DNA from: an uncultured Granulosicoccaceae bacterium
GTDB taxonomy: Bacteria > Pseudomonadota > Gammaproteobacteria > Granulosicoccales > Granulosicoccaceae
NCBI GenBank assembly: GCA_938007995.1
Contig: CALLLW010000008.1
Location: forward strand, 62,001-126,000
DNA: 64,000 nt
Direction of reading: 5' to 3'
This document shows positions 26,220 to 35,340 of this stretch, one piece after another. Made by a program: the position numbers and the translations under genes. Position 1 is the stretch's first letter; the number at the start of each line of letters is the position of its first letter. Under the pieces are notes generated by a model, which was not told the DNA's origin, did no database searches, and saw only the letters and a list, made by a program, of their open reading frames with translations.

Positions 26220-28418
26220 GTGAGTACACTCGCTACAAATACTGAAGCTTCTGCAACAGATTCAGATCAGACGGCAGAGCTGGACAATGCCCCCGAGCAG
26301 TGGAATCACGTTGCCAGCTTAAAACCGCAACTGCACAAACACATCAGCGCGCACCCGCATATTTTTCGTGGCTCACGCTGGTATATTCTCAGTGACGCGG
26401 TCAGAGGCAAACACCTCCGATTTAACGATGTTGCCTATGAATTTATCGGTCGCCTTGATGGGGATCGGACTGTCGATGAAGTATATCAACAAGTGCAGTC
26501 AAAATTAGGCGAAGACAGCCCGTCACAAAAGGAGCTGATTGCAACCCTCGTGCAGCTTTTTAGTATCGGCGCGCTGAAATCCGGAATACCTACTGATGTG
26601 GAGCAATTGTTTGCAAGACATCAGGCGGAAAAAAGCAATGATCGAACAAGGCGTTTATTAAACCCGCTTGCTATCCGCTTCCCACTATTTGATCCAGACA
26701 GATTTCTCAACCGAACGATCCCGTTTGTACGCAAGGCATTCACTGCAACTGGTATTTTTATCTGGTCGGCAGTTGTTTTGTTCGCCACCTTACTTTTGCT
26801 TGTTGGCTTTCAGGATCTGGTAGCCGCCACCAGGTCGAATATCCTACAACCGGGCAACCTGATCCTGATGGTAGTTTTGTTTCCGGTTATGAAAGCATTC
26901 CATGAATTCGCTCACGCCTTTGCTGTTAAAACCTGGGGCGGAGAAGTACATGAAATGGGCATTACCTTACTGGTACTGATGCCGGTTCCCTATGTAGATG
27001 CCAGTGCTGCCTGGGCGTTTCGTGAAAAATACAAACGGATTATGGTCAGCTCTGCAGGCATGATTGCAGAGATTTTTATAGCTGCAATCGCTCTTATCAT
27101 CTGGACACTGGTCGAGCCGGGCCTGGTGAAAACTGCAGCGCTTTCTGCATTCCTGATTGGAACCGTATCAACGGTGTTGTTCAACGCCAACCCGTTACTT
27201 CGTTTTGATGGCTACTACATCCTGCAGGATCTTATCGAGATACCCAATCTATACAGCCGATCTTCAAAGTATCTGATGTATCTGTTCAAGAGCCGCGCAC
27301 TGGGTTTAGCAGCAGCGTCACCTGTCACTGAAGAATCGGAGAAACCCTGGCTGGCAGGCTATGGCGTGCTTGCATGGCTGTATCGACTGTTTATCACCTT
27401 TGTAATCGCAATATTCCTGGCAAGTAAGTACTTCATTCTCGGCGTTGCACTGGCGCTCTGGTCGCTGACACTGCTTTTTATTCTGCCACTTTACCGCGGC
27501 CTACGCTTTTTGATAACTGACGAGTCACTTAAGGGAACCCGTATGAAGCCCACCAGGCGCTTAGCTGGCATCGCAGCCATCATCGTTATCATGATTACGG
27601 TTATTCCATTCTCTATTTACACCAGAGCCGAAGGCATCGTCTGGGTGCCCGACCAGGCACAAATTTACTCTGAGATTAATGGCTTTGTCATAGAGGTCTC
27701 TGCAACACCCGGTGATGAAATAGCCGGTGGAACCGGTGTTCTAAGCCTCTACAATCCCGACATAGACGCGCGTGAGAAATTACTGAAAGCCAGGCACAAG
27801 GAACTGTCTATCAGACACAAAGCGGAAGAGTTTGCAGATCCGGTAAACGCAATACAGACCATGGAAGAGATCAAAACAGTCGAGGCAGATTGGCAGCAGC
27901 TGCAATCAGAACGTGAGTCTCAGATCCTGACCACCAAAGCCGAAGGCATTCTTGTACTGCCTGGTGACCAGCGGATAATCGGCAGTTATATCAAAAAAGG
28001 TGAAGCAGTTGGCTATGTTATTAACCCAAAAGAATTAATAGTCCGCGTAGTTGTGCCGCAAACCTCTGTAGGGCTGTTCGCAAAAGGCATCAAAGAGGTG
28101 TCTGTGCGACTGGCCGAACAACCCAGACAGGTTATTCAGGCAGAAATACTGAGGCAAACTCCAGCTGGCAGCTTATCGCTGCCTAGCCGGGCACTCGGTG
28201 CCGCCGGTGGAGGTGAAATTGCGGTGGACACAGGAGATAGTGACGGAACTACAGCAGTGAACAAAGTATTTCAGCTCGACCTCGCACTGCCGGAGAATAC
28301 TGTTGCCAGCGGATTGGGAACGCGTGCATATGTCAGGGTAAATCATGGAAGAGAAGCGCTGGGTCTACAGTGGTTACGCAGCGCACGCCAACTACTCCTT
28401 AACAAACTTCCGTTTTGA
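26220..28418 (+). CDS. PqqD / M50 site-2-type peptidase / lipoyl-domain fusion protein
   Basis: The 732-residue protein starts at a GTG. Residues 35-130 look PqqD-like (RGSRWYILSDAVRGKHLRFND, ELIATLVQLFSIGAL). The membrane core has the zinc motif HEFAH at 228-232 and the second ligand site NPLLRFDGYY (Asp near 330), as in M50 site-2 proteases, with about eight hydrophobic segments. After the last helix (about 455) comes a lipoyl/HlyD-like region (INGFVIEVSATPGDEIAGG, TTKAEGILVLPGDQ). It is sandwiched between two adaptor genes. A role in processing or moving a peptide or protein across the envelope is inferred from domains. Confidence 0.8.
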   Translation: MSTLATNTEASATDSDQTAELDNAPEQWNHVASLKPQLHKHISAHPHIFRGSRWYILSDAVRGKHLRFNDVAYEFIGRLDGDRTVDEVYQQVQSKLGEDSPSQKELIATLVQLFSIGALKSGIPTDVEQLFARHQAEKSNDRTRRLLNPLAIRFPLFDPDRFLNRTIPFVRKAFTATGIFIWSAVVLFATLLLLVGFQDLVAATRSNILQPGNLILMVVLFPVMKAFHEFAHAFAVKTWGGEVHEMGITLLVLMPVPYVDASAAWAFREKYKRIMVSSAGMIAEIFIAAIALIIWTLVEPGLVKTAALSAFLIGTVSTVLFNANPLLRFDGYYILQDLIEIPNLYSRSSKYLMYLFKSRALGLAAASPVTEESEKPWLAGYGVLAWLYRLFITFVIAIFLASKYFILGVALALWSLTLLFILPLYRGLRFLITDESLKGTRMKPTRRLAGIAAIIVIMITVIPFSIYTRAEGIVWVPDQAQIYSEINGFVIEVSATPGDEIAGGTGVLSLYNPDIDAREKLLKARHKELSIRHKAEEFADPVNAIQTMEEIKTVEADWQQLQSERESQILTTKAEGILVLPGDQRIIGSYIKKGEAVGYVINPKELIVRVVVPQTSVGLFAKGIKEVSVRLAEQPRQVIQAEILRQTPAGSLSLPSRALGAAGGGEIAVDTGDSDGTTAVNKVFQLDLALPENTVASGLGTRAYVRVNHGREALGLQWLRSARQLLLNKLPF

Positions 28419-28439
28419 AGTTATTGCTGGAATATAAAA

Positions 28440-29285
28440 ATGAGTTTCGTGAAAAACGCTGCACAAATAATCGCACTCACACTGCTGCCCTGTTCCGTAT
28501 ACGCAAACAATGCGGCGTCGATACTCGGCGAGGCTGACGATCACTCCCTTGATTGTCTTATAGAGCCGAGTGAAGTAGTAGAACTCGGTAGCAGTGTACC
28601 CGGACTGGTTGATCAGCTCTTTTTCGAGAGAAACAACTTCGTTAACGCCGGTGAAGTCGTCGCACGCCTTGACTCACGAGTCGAACTGGCAACACTTGAA
28701 CTTGCGATCGCAAGAGCCGAAACAGACACCAGTCTGAATCTGCGACGCGAGAACGCTGCGTTTGGCCTGCGCACACAAAAGCGAAACCAAAGACTTTTTA
28801 ATGAGTCTACCATCTCCGCACAGGATATGGATAAAGTAAAAACCGAAACCTATATCGCACAACTGCAAGCGCGTCAGGAAGAAGACAACAAGCGTATTGC
28901 CCAGCTGGAAGCAGTAAGAGCACAGCAGGCCCTGGAGCGCAGAACTATCCGCAGCCCGATAAACGGCGTTATTGTAGAGCAATACAAATCTGTCGGTGAA
29001 TACATTGAGGCAGAACCGGTTTATCGAATCGCTAATCTCGACCCATTGCATGTAGAACTCATCCTGCCTGTAGATCAACTTAATACAATCGAGCCTGGCA
29101 TGAAAGCAGAAATCACACTGGACATTGCAACGCAGGCAGACGCACCTCATATTGCTGTTGTGAAGAGTGTTGATAGAGTCGCAGATGCAGCCAGTGGGAC
29201 TTTTGGCGTAATGCTATCAATGCCTAATTCGGGCTTGCGTATACCAAGCGGTGTTCGGTGTAACCTTAATTTCGTAGAGCAATAG
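28440..29285 (+). CDS. Periplasmic adaptor (HlyD/RND membrane-fusion family)
   Basis: The 281-residue protein has a signal peptide (ALTLLPCSVYA), a lipoyl half SSVPGLVDQLFFERNNFVNA, an alpha hairpin (about 75-150), the second lipoyl half TIRSPINGVIVEQYKSVGEYIE and a beta barrel (LDPLHVELILPVDQLNTI). It is smaller than most RND adaptors. It starts 21 nt after the M50 gene and completes a three-gene set. No TolC, RND pump or ABC ATPase gene is present nearby, so the energy source and outer-membrane partner would have to be encoded elsewhere. Confidence 0.83.
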   Translation: MSFVKNAAQIIALTLLPCSVYANNAASILGEADDHSLDCLIEPSEVVELGSSVPGLVDQLFFERNNFVNAGEVVARLDSRVELATLELAIARAETDTSLNLRRENAAFGLRTQKRNQRLFNESTISAQDMDKVKTETYIAQLQARQEEDNKRIAQLEAVRAQQALERRTIRSPINGVIVEQYKSVGEYIEAEPVYRIANLDPLHVELILPVDQLNTIEPGMKAEITLDIATQADAPHIAVVKSVDRVADAASGTFGVMLSMPNSGLRIPSGVRCNLNFVEQ

Positions 29286-29511
29286 TCAGGGAGTAAATCT
29301 CTTTGTATTGGCAGCAATATGCAAAACCGATATAAGCCTTTTTACAAGAGAATTGCTGCGGATTATAACTAACCTCCGCGCCTTACTTCGCACTACTTTT
29401 CTAATCATTACAGCCAGCCCGTAGATTGATATCGGCTCGCTGGTAAATTACCTGTTTGATGAAGACAGTGCAAAGAATAGCAAACGAGAAAGGTTATCTG
29501 GTAACCAAGAT

Positions 29512-32500
29512 ATGTATAAATTTATTCGCTCGCCCCTTTTCAGGATAAGCTTTAGCATGACGATGCTCGTCGTCTCGATATTGCTTGCGAGCGAACTTCT
29601 TCGCCTGTTCCCCAACGAAGCATCTGCCAAACTTTCCGAACGTAAATTTATGGTCGAAACGCTGGCTGTCCATGTCGCCATGGAAATGGACGAAAGTGAT
29701 GGCGCAGGAAACGCTGAAATCTCAGAGCTGCTGCGCAGTACAGTACAACGTAATACAGCTGTACAGTCAGTTGCAGTACGCCAACAAAAAGATGGTTCCA
29801 TCATCGACTCCTATGGTAATCATCAGGGAAACTGGACTCTGAAACCAGAGGATGACTCCACACAAACACAAGTACATTTTCCACTTTACAAGGGCGACCA
29901 GTGGATTGCCTCGGTTGAAATCAGATTCAGCGGCTTCAACGACGGGTTGAGCTTACTCGACAGGCGCGCTTCCTTTGTATCTGTACTAATCTTTGTTTCG
30001 ATATCAGGTTTTTTCGCGTTTTGTATGTTCTTAAAGCGCACCTTGCGTGAACTTGATCCGGATGCTGTTATCCCTGAGCGCGTAAAAAAAGCACTGGACA
30101 CCCTGACTGAGGGCCTGCTGATTGTAAACAAGGATGGTGAGATCGTTTTCTCCAATGCCGAGTTCGCAGCAACAGCCGGTGTGGCATCAGAAGAGCTGGC
30201 GGGTGTAAACTGCAACTCGCTGAAATGGAAACTGGAAGAGAACGAACCCATACCATGGAATGCCCTGCTGCACGGTGGTGAAATGCCAAATGGCGCTTCA
30301 ATACGGCTCAACACAGGGTATGAGCAACTTTCTACATTTACTGTTAATGCCACGCCGATCATTGCCAGTGCCAATGAAGTTCGTGGTGCTTTGATCACGT
30401 TTAACGATGTCACTGAAATTGAAATTAAAAACGCTGAACTGCAAAATGCACTCAACAAGCTAGAGACAAGTCAGCTGGAAATTACCAGACAGAACAAGGA
30501 ACTCGAGTACCTTGCAACAAGAGACCCGTTAACCGGCTCGCTTAACAGGAGATCTTTCTTCAGCGGCTTTGACTCGTTGTTTGATGACGCGCAGCGCAAC
30601 GGTGACGAACTCTCCTGCATAATGACTGATATCGATCACTTTAAATCAGTGAACGACACACATGGCCATGGCGTCGGAGACGAAGTAATCAAATACCTGG
30701 CAGACGTACTTGCCGATCATGCCCGGCCCAATGATCTGGTCGGTAGATTCGGTGGTGAAGAGTTTTGCATGGTACTACCGGAAACCAACATCAGCGACGC
30801 CTATCGAATCGCTGAAAAAATCCGTGATGCGATTGAAAAAGGCATTGGCGCAGGATTCCTTGATAAGTGCCAGATAACAGCAAGCTTTGGTGTTGCCTCT
30901 ATTCGATCAAATGCAGAAGACTCATCAGAGATGGTAGAGCAATCTGACAAGGCACTATACATCTCTAAAGAAAGCGGACGTAACCGCGTCACCAACTATA
31001 CTTCCGCAATTGATGCAGACAATACCGCATCATCCGGGAAAGACAATACAAACTCGCAGCAAAACAAGCCTGTGGAAAAAAAGCCATTTGTTCCGGTTTT
31101 GGCTTTCAATACTGTAAAAGCCAAAACTGATTCATCGGAAAATCGATCACCGGCAACCGAGGCGAGTGCCAGCCACGATGTAAAACCAAATCCGGCACTG
31201 AAAGCAAAGCCCATCGAAAATCCAGCACCACTAGACGTGGAGGGGCCAGACAACCCGGTTCTGAAAACAACCAATGTACCTGCAGATACTGATACGGAGG
31301 CTGCGACTAATACAGGCTCTAAAAAAATCAGAAATGACTATGATGCAGCGTCCAGCAACGACGATACAACAGATAGTGCGTCACTGCGACTCGACAGAAG
31401 CCTGCTACTCGACAGACTGGCACAATCAGTACAAAGTGCCGCCAGAGACAAGCATCATGTCGGTCTGTTCCTGATTTCAATAGAAGCGCTACATCGTATT
31501 AACGATATTCTGGGCTTCACAGTCAGTGAAAAGCTCTACAGACAGATCGCCAAACGCCTTAAGGACACACTGAGTTCAGAGTCAATAACAGAGCAGCAAT
31601 CTATCTCTGTGACTCGCTACGGTGATACCGAGATCTGTCTTGCGGTACATAAAATCCAGAACCGTCAGGACACCCGGGAAATACATCAAAAGATTCTTAA
31701 GGCTTTTGACCAGACAATTTCAGTAGACGGACACGAAATCTATGCAGCACTTGATATCGGCGTAAGCGTATTTCCAGAACACGGTGATAACGCAGACAAG
31801 CTGATTCGAAGCGCCAGCATCGCCATGCGCGAAGCCAAAGAAGAGGCTGGGCACAATAACATTTGCTACTTTGAAGAGAGCCTCGACAAAATTTCACGGC
31901 GATTAATCAGACTTGAAACTGCACTGCATCAGGCATTGCATCGCAACCAGTTGTTTGTGGTCTACCAACCGAAAGTAAATCTTGAAAGCGGCAAAATTGT
32001 TAGCATGGAAGCGCTGATTCGGTGGCGACATCCAGAGATGGGCATCATCACTCCCGGTGAGTTTATTCCGGTTGCAGAAACCACTGGTTTAATCAACGAT
32101 ATCAGCGCATGGGTGACCCGTGTTGTTTGTGCTCAGCTGGCTATCTGGCGCGAGTCGGGACATACCGATCTGACCGTTTCAGTGAATATCTCACCGGCGG
32201 AAATGAAGAATGAATATCTCGCTCTAAATATTCTGAATTCCATCAGAGACTTCGGCATCCCCGCAGACGCACTGGAAGTGGAAATCACCGAATCCATGGC
32301 AATGCGGGACATGGAAAAGGCCATTCGAACCCTCGAAAAACTGGCAAGCGCCGGTGTAGAAATATCGATAGACGATTTCGGCACGGGATACGCGTCACTC
32401 AGCTATCTCAAACAGTTCCCGATAGGTAAAGTGAAAATAGACCGACTGTTTGTATCTGATTTCGCGAACAATCCATCCGACGCCAGAATCGTTAGCGGTG

Positions 32501-32841
32501 TGATAGCAATGTCTCACAGCCTCGGCATGACGGTGGTGTGTGAAGGTGTGGAAGAAGTTGATCAATTACGATTCTTGCAGGACAACCACTGTGATGAGGT
32601 GCAGGGCAATCTTCTCAGCCTGCCGTTACAACGTCAGGAGGCGACGCACCTGTTAGCCAACCCGCGTCGGATCACCCGACTGGTTACTGAATATAAAGTG
32701 TCAGAGCTGGAATTTTCTTCAAGCACTGGAGACCGGTCTTCTTCACTGTCAGGGATCATCAATGAGTTTCCACTGCCCGTGCTTGGTGAAGATTCAAGTG
32801 ATGATCCGGACCAACCACGGTACATTGCAGCCAGCGGATAG
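29512..32841 (+). CDS. Membrane-bound PAS-GGDEF-(degenerate GGDEF)-EAL protein
   Basis: This 1109-residue protein has two membrane helices (about 8-28 and 152-175) flanking a periplasmic sensor, a PAS domain (about 186-300) and a first GGDEF domain with intact GGEEF at 414-418 and inhibitory-site RPND five residues before it. A long Ala/Asn/Lys-rich linker (about 500-625) leads to a second, degenerate GGDEF (GDTEI near 704) and an EAL domain with EAL at 833-835 and DDFGTGYASLSYL. It can probably both make and degrade cyclic di-GMP. It starts 226 nt after the adaptor gene and may or may not share its transcript. Confidence 0.92.
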   Translation: MYKFIRSPLFRISFSMTMLVVSILLASELLRLFPNEASAKLSERKFMVETLAVHVAMEMDESDGAGNAEISELLRSTVQRNTAVQSVAVRQQKDGSIIDSYGNHQGNWTLKPEDDSTQTQVHFPLYKGDQWIASVEIRFSGFNDGLSLLDRRASFVSVLIFVSISGFFAFCMFLKRTLRELDPDAVIPERVKKALDTLTEGLLIVNKDGEIVFSNAEFAATAGVASEELAGVNCNSLKWKLEENEPIPWNALLHGGEMPNGASIRLNTGYEQLSTFTVNATPIIASANEVRGALITFNDVTEIEIKNAELQNALNKLETSQLEITRQNKELEYLATRDPLTGSLNRRSFFSGFDSLFDDAQRNGDELSCIMTDIDHFKSVNDTHGHGVGDEVIKYLADVLADHARPNDLVGRFGGEEFCMVLPETNISDAYRIAEKIRDAIEKGIGAGFLDKCQITASFGVASIRSNAEDSSEMVEQSDKALYISKESGRNRVTNYTSAIDADNTASSGKDNTNSQQNKPVEKKPFVPVLAFNTVKAKTDSSENRSPATEASASHDVKPNPALKAKPIENPAPLDVEGPDNPVLKTTNVPADTDTEAATNTGSKKIRNDYDAASSNDDTTDSASLRLDRSLLLDRLAQSVQSAARDKHHVGLFLISIEALHRINDILGFTVSEKLYRQIAKRLKDTLSSESITEQQSISVTRYGDTEICLAVHKIQNRQDTREIHQKILKAFDQTISVDGHEIYAALDIGVSVFPEHGDNADKLIRSASIAMREAKEEAGHNNICYFEESLDKISRRLIRLETALHQALHRNQLFVVYQPKVNLESGKIVSMEALIRWRHPEMGIITPGEFIPVAETTGLINDISAWVTRVVCAQLAIWRESGHTDLTVSVNISPAEMKNEYLALNILNSIRDFGIPADALEVEITESMAMRDMEKAIRTLEKLASAGVEISIDDFGTGYASLSYLKQFPIGKVKIDRLFVSDFANNPSDARIVSGVIAMSHSLGMTVVCEGVEEVDQLRFLQDNHCDEVQGNLLSLPLQRQEATHLLANPRRITRLVTEYKVSELEFSSSTGDRSSSLSGIINEFPLPVLGEDSSDDPDQPRYIAASG

Positions 32842-32897
32842 TAGTACAATCCGGGATCCGGTTTATCAGCGAGCAGCATGCACTGCGGTTGCAAAGA

Positions 32898-33662
32898 ATG
32901 AAGCGACTCTTTTCCCTATTAAGCACTCTCAAGCCATTGCACTATTTGCTGGTTGTTTCTGTTCTGTTTAATCTTGCGTTATTCAGCATCTGTTTTGTGC
33001 TGCTGTCTGAACTGCAGGAAACCTACAAGCATTACCGGCATTTCAGATCACTCGAAATAGGAACCAGTAAGGCAACCGGTGCTGCACCTGAGGCAGATGC
33101 AATCCTGCTATTCGGTGATTCCCGCATCGAGACCTGGTATCCCGATCCCTACTCTGACAAATTTACTTTTATCAATGCCGGTGTTACCGGTGAGACCACA
33201 ACCGAAATGCGGCGTCGCTTTGAACGCGATGTACTGGCGCTAGAGCCAGACTACGTTTTGATACAGGCAGGCGTGAATGATCTAACCGCGTCGATCACCA
33301 AAGGCATCGAAGACCCGCAATCGCTGGTCAGTGCGATGCACGAAAATCTGGAGTTTTTTATTGAGACTCTGGAACAAAACGACATTAACGTTATCGTTAC
33401 CTCTATCCTGCCAGCAAAGCACTTGAATATGGTTCGCAAAGTATTCTGGCACGACAGACTCAACGATGAAATACAACGCGCCAACGAAAAATTAAAAACC
33501 ACAACCGAATCACTGGGTGCTGACTGGGTGACACTTGATCCACTTTTTCTCGATGCATCCGGCAACCCGGTCAATGAACTCTATTACGACACCTTGCATA
33601 TCAACTATGAGGGCTACGATGTGCTTAACAGCTACCTTAAAGACTACAGCGATACTCTCTAG
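32898..33662 (+). CDS. SGNH/GDSL-family hydrolase, membrane-anchored
   Basis: About 254 residues from the ATG at 32898 (a TTG three codons upstream is also open). An N-terminal membrane helix (LHYLLVVSVLFNLALFSICFVL) is followed by an SGNH domain: block I LLFGDSRIETW with the nucleophile serine, the block II glycine in NAGVTGETTTEM, block III QAGVNDLTAS and block V DTLHINYEGY with the catalytic Asp and His. It is probably an esterase acting on the periplasmic face. It follows the GGDEF/EAL gene by 56 nt in the same direction. Confidence 0.85.
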   Translation: MKRLFSLLSTLKPLHYLLVVSVLFNLALFSICFVLLSELQETYKHYRHFRSLEIGTSKATGAAPEADAILLFGDSRIETWYPDPYSDKFTFINAGVTGETTTEMRRRFERDVLALEPDYVLIQAGVNDLTASITKGIEDPQSLVSAMHENLEFFIETLEQNDINVIVTSILPAKHLNMVRKVFWHDRLNDEIQRANEKLKTTTESLGADWVTLDPLFLDASGNPVNELYYDTLHINYEGYDVLNSYLKDYSDTL

Positions 33663-33703
33663 TGTGGTGTGACGTACAAACTAAACGAGCAGAGCATTGC
33701 CTT

Positions 33704-34702
33704 TTAGGCGTTCACATCCACCACCACTCTGCCCATCACACCACCCTTGAGAATGGACTTACCAAGCTGCGGTAAATCACTGAGTGTTGCAGGTTGAACC
33801 ATTGATTCGAGTTTATCAAGTGGCAGATCCGTGGCGATTCTTTGCCATGCAGTCAATCGGTTTTCGTAGGGCTGCATCACTGAATCAATACCCAGCAGAT
33901 TCACGCCACGCAGTAAAAACGGAATCACAGTTGCGGGTAAATCTGCACCGCCTGCCAGACCGATAGCCGCCGCAGAGCTGCCATACTTAAGTTGCCCGAG
34001 CACCCGCGCCAACATCGCACCACCCACTGCATCAACGCAGCCGGCCCATGTTTCAGATTCAAGCGGTCGCTTGGTGGTTTCATTGATTTCTTCGCGTGCA
34101 ACAATCTGGCTCGCGCCAAGCCCGGTTAAATAGTCCGACGTATCCGGTCTGCCGGTTACTGCGGCGACCTGATAACCGAGATTTGCAAGGATCGCAGTCG
34201 CGACGGAGCCCACCCCGCCTGCCGCCCCGGTCACCAGCACAGCGGAACCGTCAGCTGCCTGTTGTTTTAATCCATGATTTTCCAATGCCAGTACCGCGAG
34301 CATGGCAGTCAAACCAGCTGTGCCTACTGCCATAGACTGTCGGGTTGTAAGGCCCTGTGGCAGCGGCACCAGCCAGTCAGCTTTCACACGCGCTTTCTGT
34401 GCATAACCACCCCAGTGTGCCTCACCCACTCGCCAACCTGTCAGCACGACTTTATCGCCCTCTTTGTATCGATCATCATCAGATGATTCAACGGTACCGG
34501 CGAAGTCTATACCCGGCACATGCGGATACTCCCGCACCAAACCGCCACCCGGACCGATACACAAACCGTCTTTATAGTTAACAGTGGAGTACTCGACTGC
34601 CACGGTAACGTTGCCCTCCGGCAGCTGATCGAGCTCCAATGACTGCACAGAAGCAGCAGTTTTTTTGTCTTCATCACGGGTTACAACCAGGGCATTAAAC
34701 AT
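33704..34702 (-). CDS. acuI: Acryloyl-CoA reductase / YhdH-AcuI family quinone oxidoreductase
   Basis: From the ATG at 34702 the protein is 332 residues, with GGAAA about 9 nt upstream. It is an MDR-family reductase without zinc ligands: VEYSTVNYKDGLCI near the N-terminus, HVPGIDFAGTVE, and the NADPH fold VLVTGAAGGVGSVATAIL. These match YhdH/AcuI enzymes, which reduce acryloyl-CoA with NADPH; in marine bacteria AcuI works in dimethylsulfoniopropionate breakdown and acrylate detoxification. No dmd or ddd gene accompanies it, so the physiological role is open. Confidence 0.85.
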   Translation of the reverse strand: MFNALVVTRDEDKKTAASVQSLELDQLPEGNVTVAVEYSTVNYKDGLCIGPGGGLVREYPHVPGIDFAGTVESSDDDRYKEGDKVVLTGWRVGEAHWGGYAQKARVKADWLVPLPQGLTTRQSMAVGTAGLTAMLAVLALENHGLKQQAADGSAVLVTGAAGGVGSVATAILANLGYQVAAVTGRPDTSDYLTGLGASQIVAREEINETTKRPLESETWAGCVDAVGGAMLARVLGQLKYGSSAAAIGLAGGADLPATVIPFLLRGVNLLGIDSVMQPYENRLTAWQRIATDLPLDKLESMVQPATLSDLPQLGKSILKGGVMGRVVVDVNA

Positions 34703-34809
34703 TGGGAATTTCCGATCAATTGGGTCACACTGATTAGAACAGCACCGCAGGCGATTTACAATGCTCACAAGTGCAACGCATAACTATTACCGCCAGATAC
34801 AAACTCGCA

Positions 34810-35265
34810 ATGACCGACTATCAAATCAGAACCACAACCCTCGCCGACGCAGACATCATTACTGAATTCAATCAACTAATGGCAATGGAAACCGAGAATA
34901 AAAGACTACCTGACAACACCATTGCAAGCGGCGTTAAAAGACTGATGCAAAAGCCCGAGTACGGTTTTTATCTGGTGGCTGAAAACAGTGATAAAGCGAT
35001 AGTCGGCACTTGCATGGTGACAATGGAATGGAGTGACTGGCGTGACGGTTTGTTCTGGTGGGTGCAAAGCGTCTATGTAAAAAGCGACTACCGTAAACAG
35101 GGTATTTATACCGCCATGTATCAGAAAATTCGCGAACTGGCAGCAAAAGAACCTGATGTCTACGGCTTCAGACTTTACGTCGAAAAAGACAATCTGATTG
35201 CGCAAAAAACTTATGAAGCACTGGGCATGCAGGCGACCGATTATCTACTCTACGAGTCTACCTGA
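34810..35265 (+). CDS. GNAT-family N-acetyltransferase
   Basis: From the ATG at 34810 the protein is 151 residues. It has the GNAT core: YQIRTTTLADADIITEFN at the start, VGTCMVTMEWSDW, the acetyl-CoA loop VYVKSDYRKQGIYTAMYQKI and the closing LYVEKDNLIAQKTYEALGM. The Q-x-x-G-x-G/A signature is represented by RKQGIYTAM. It starts about 107 nt from the divergent acuI-like gene. The acetyl acceptor is unknown; such enzymes act on amino acids, polyamines or protein N-termini. Confidence 0.85.
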   Translation: MTDYQIRTTTLADADIITEFNQLMAMETENKRLPDNTIASGVKRLMQKPEYGFYLVAENSDKAIVGTCMVTMEWSDWRDGLFWWVQSVYVKSDYRKQGIYTAMYQKIRELAAKEPDVYGFRLYVEKDNLIAQKTYEALGMQATDYLLYEST

Positions 35266-35304
35266 ACAACATTGTGATATGTCGATCATGCTCCCTGACT
35301 GCGC

Positions 35305-35340
35305 GAGCTTACTCAGCTCTTGGAGCTTACTCAGCTCTTG
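35305..35340. repeat. 18-bp exact tandem duplication across the transaminase stop
   Basis: GAGCTTACTCAGCTCTTG occurs at 35305-35322 and again at 35323-35340. The stop codon of the transaminase gene (35327-35329) lies in the second copy. The unit also contains the inverted pair GAGCT/AGCTC. Confidence 0.92.

Noticed and set aside
28674-29150. 158-residue minus-strand frame opposite the adaptor gene
   Set aside because: Cys/Phe-rich shadow with no recognisable domain; the plus strand encodes a complete adaptor.
29886-30458. 190-residue minus-strand open frame inside the GGDEF/EAL gene
   Set aside because: Ser-rich antisense shadow of the PAS region; the plus-strand frame has PAS and GGDEF motifs throughout.
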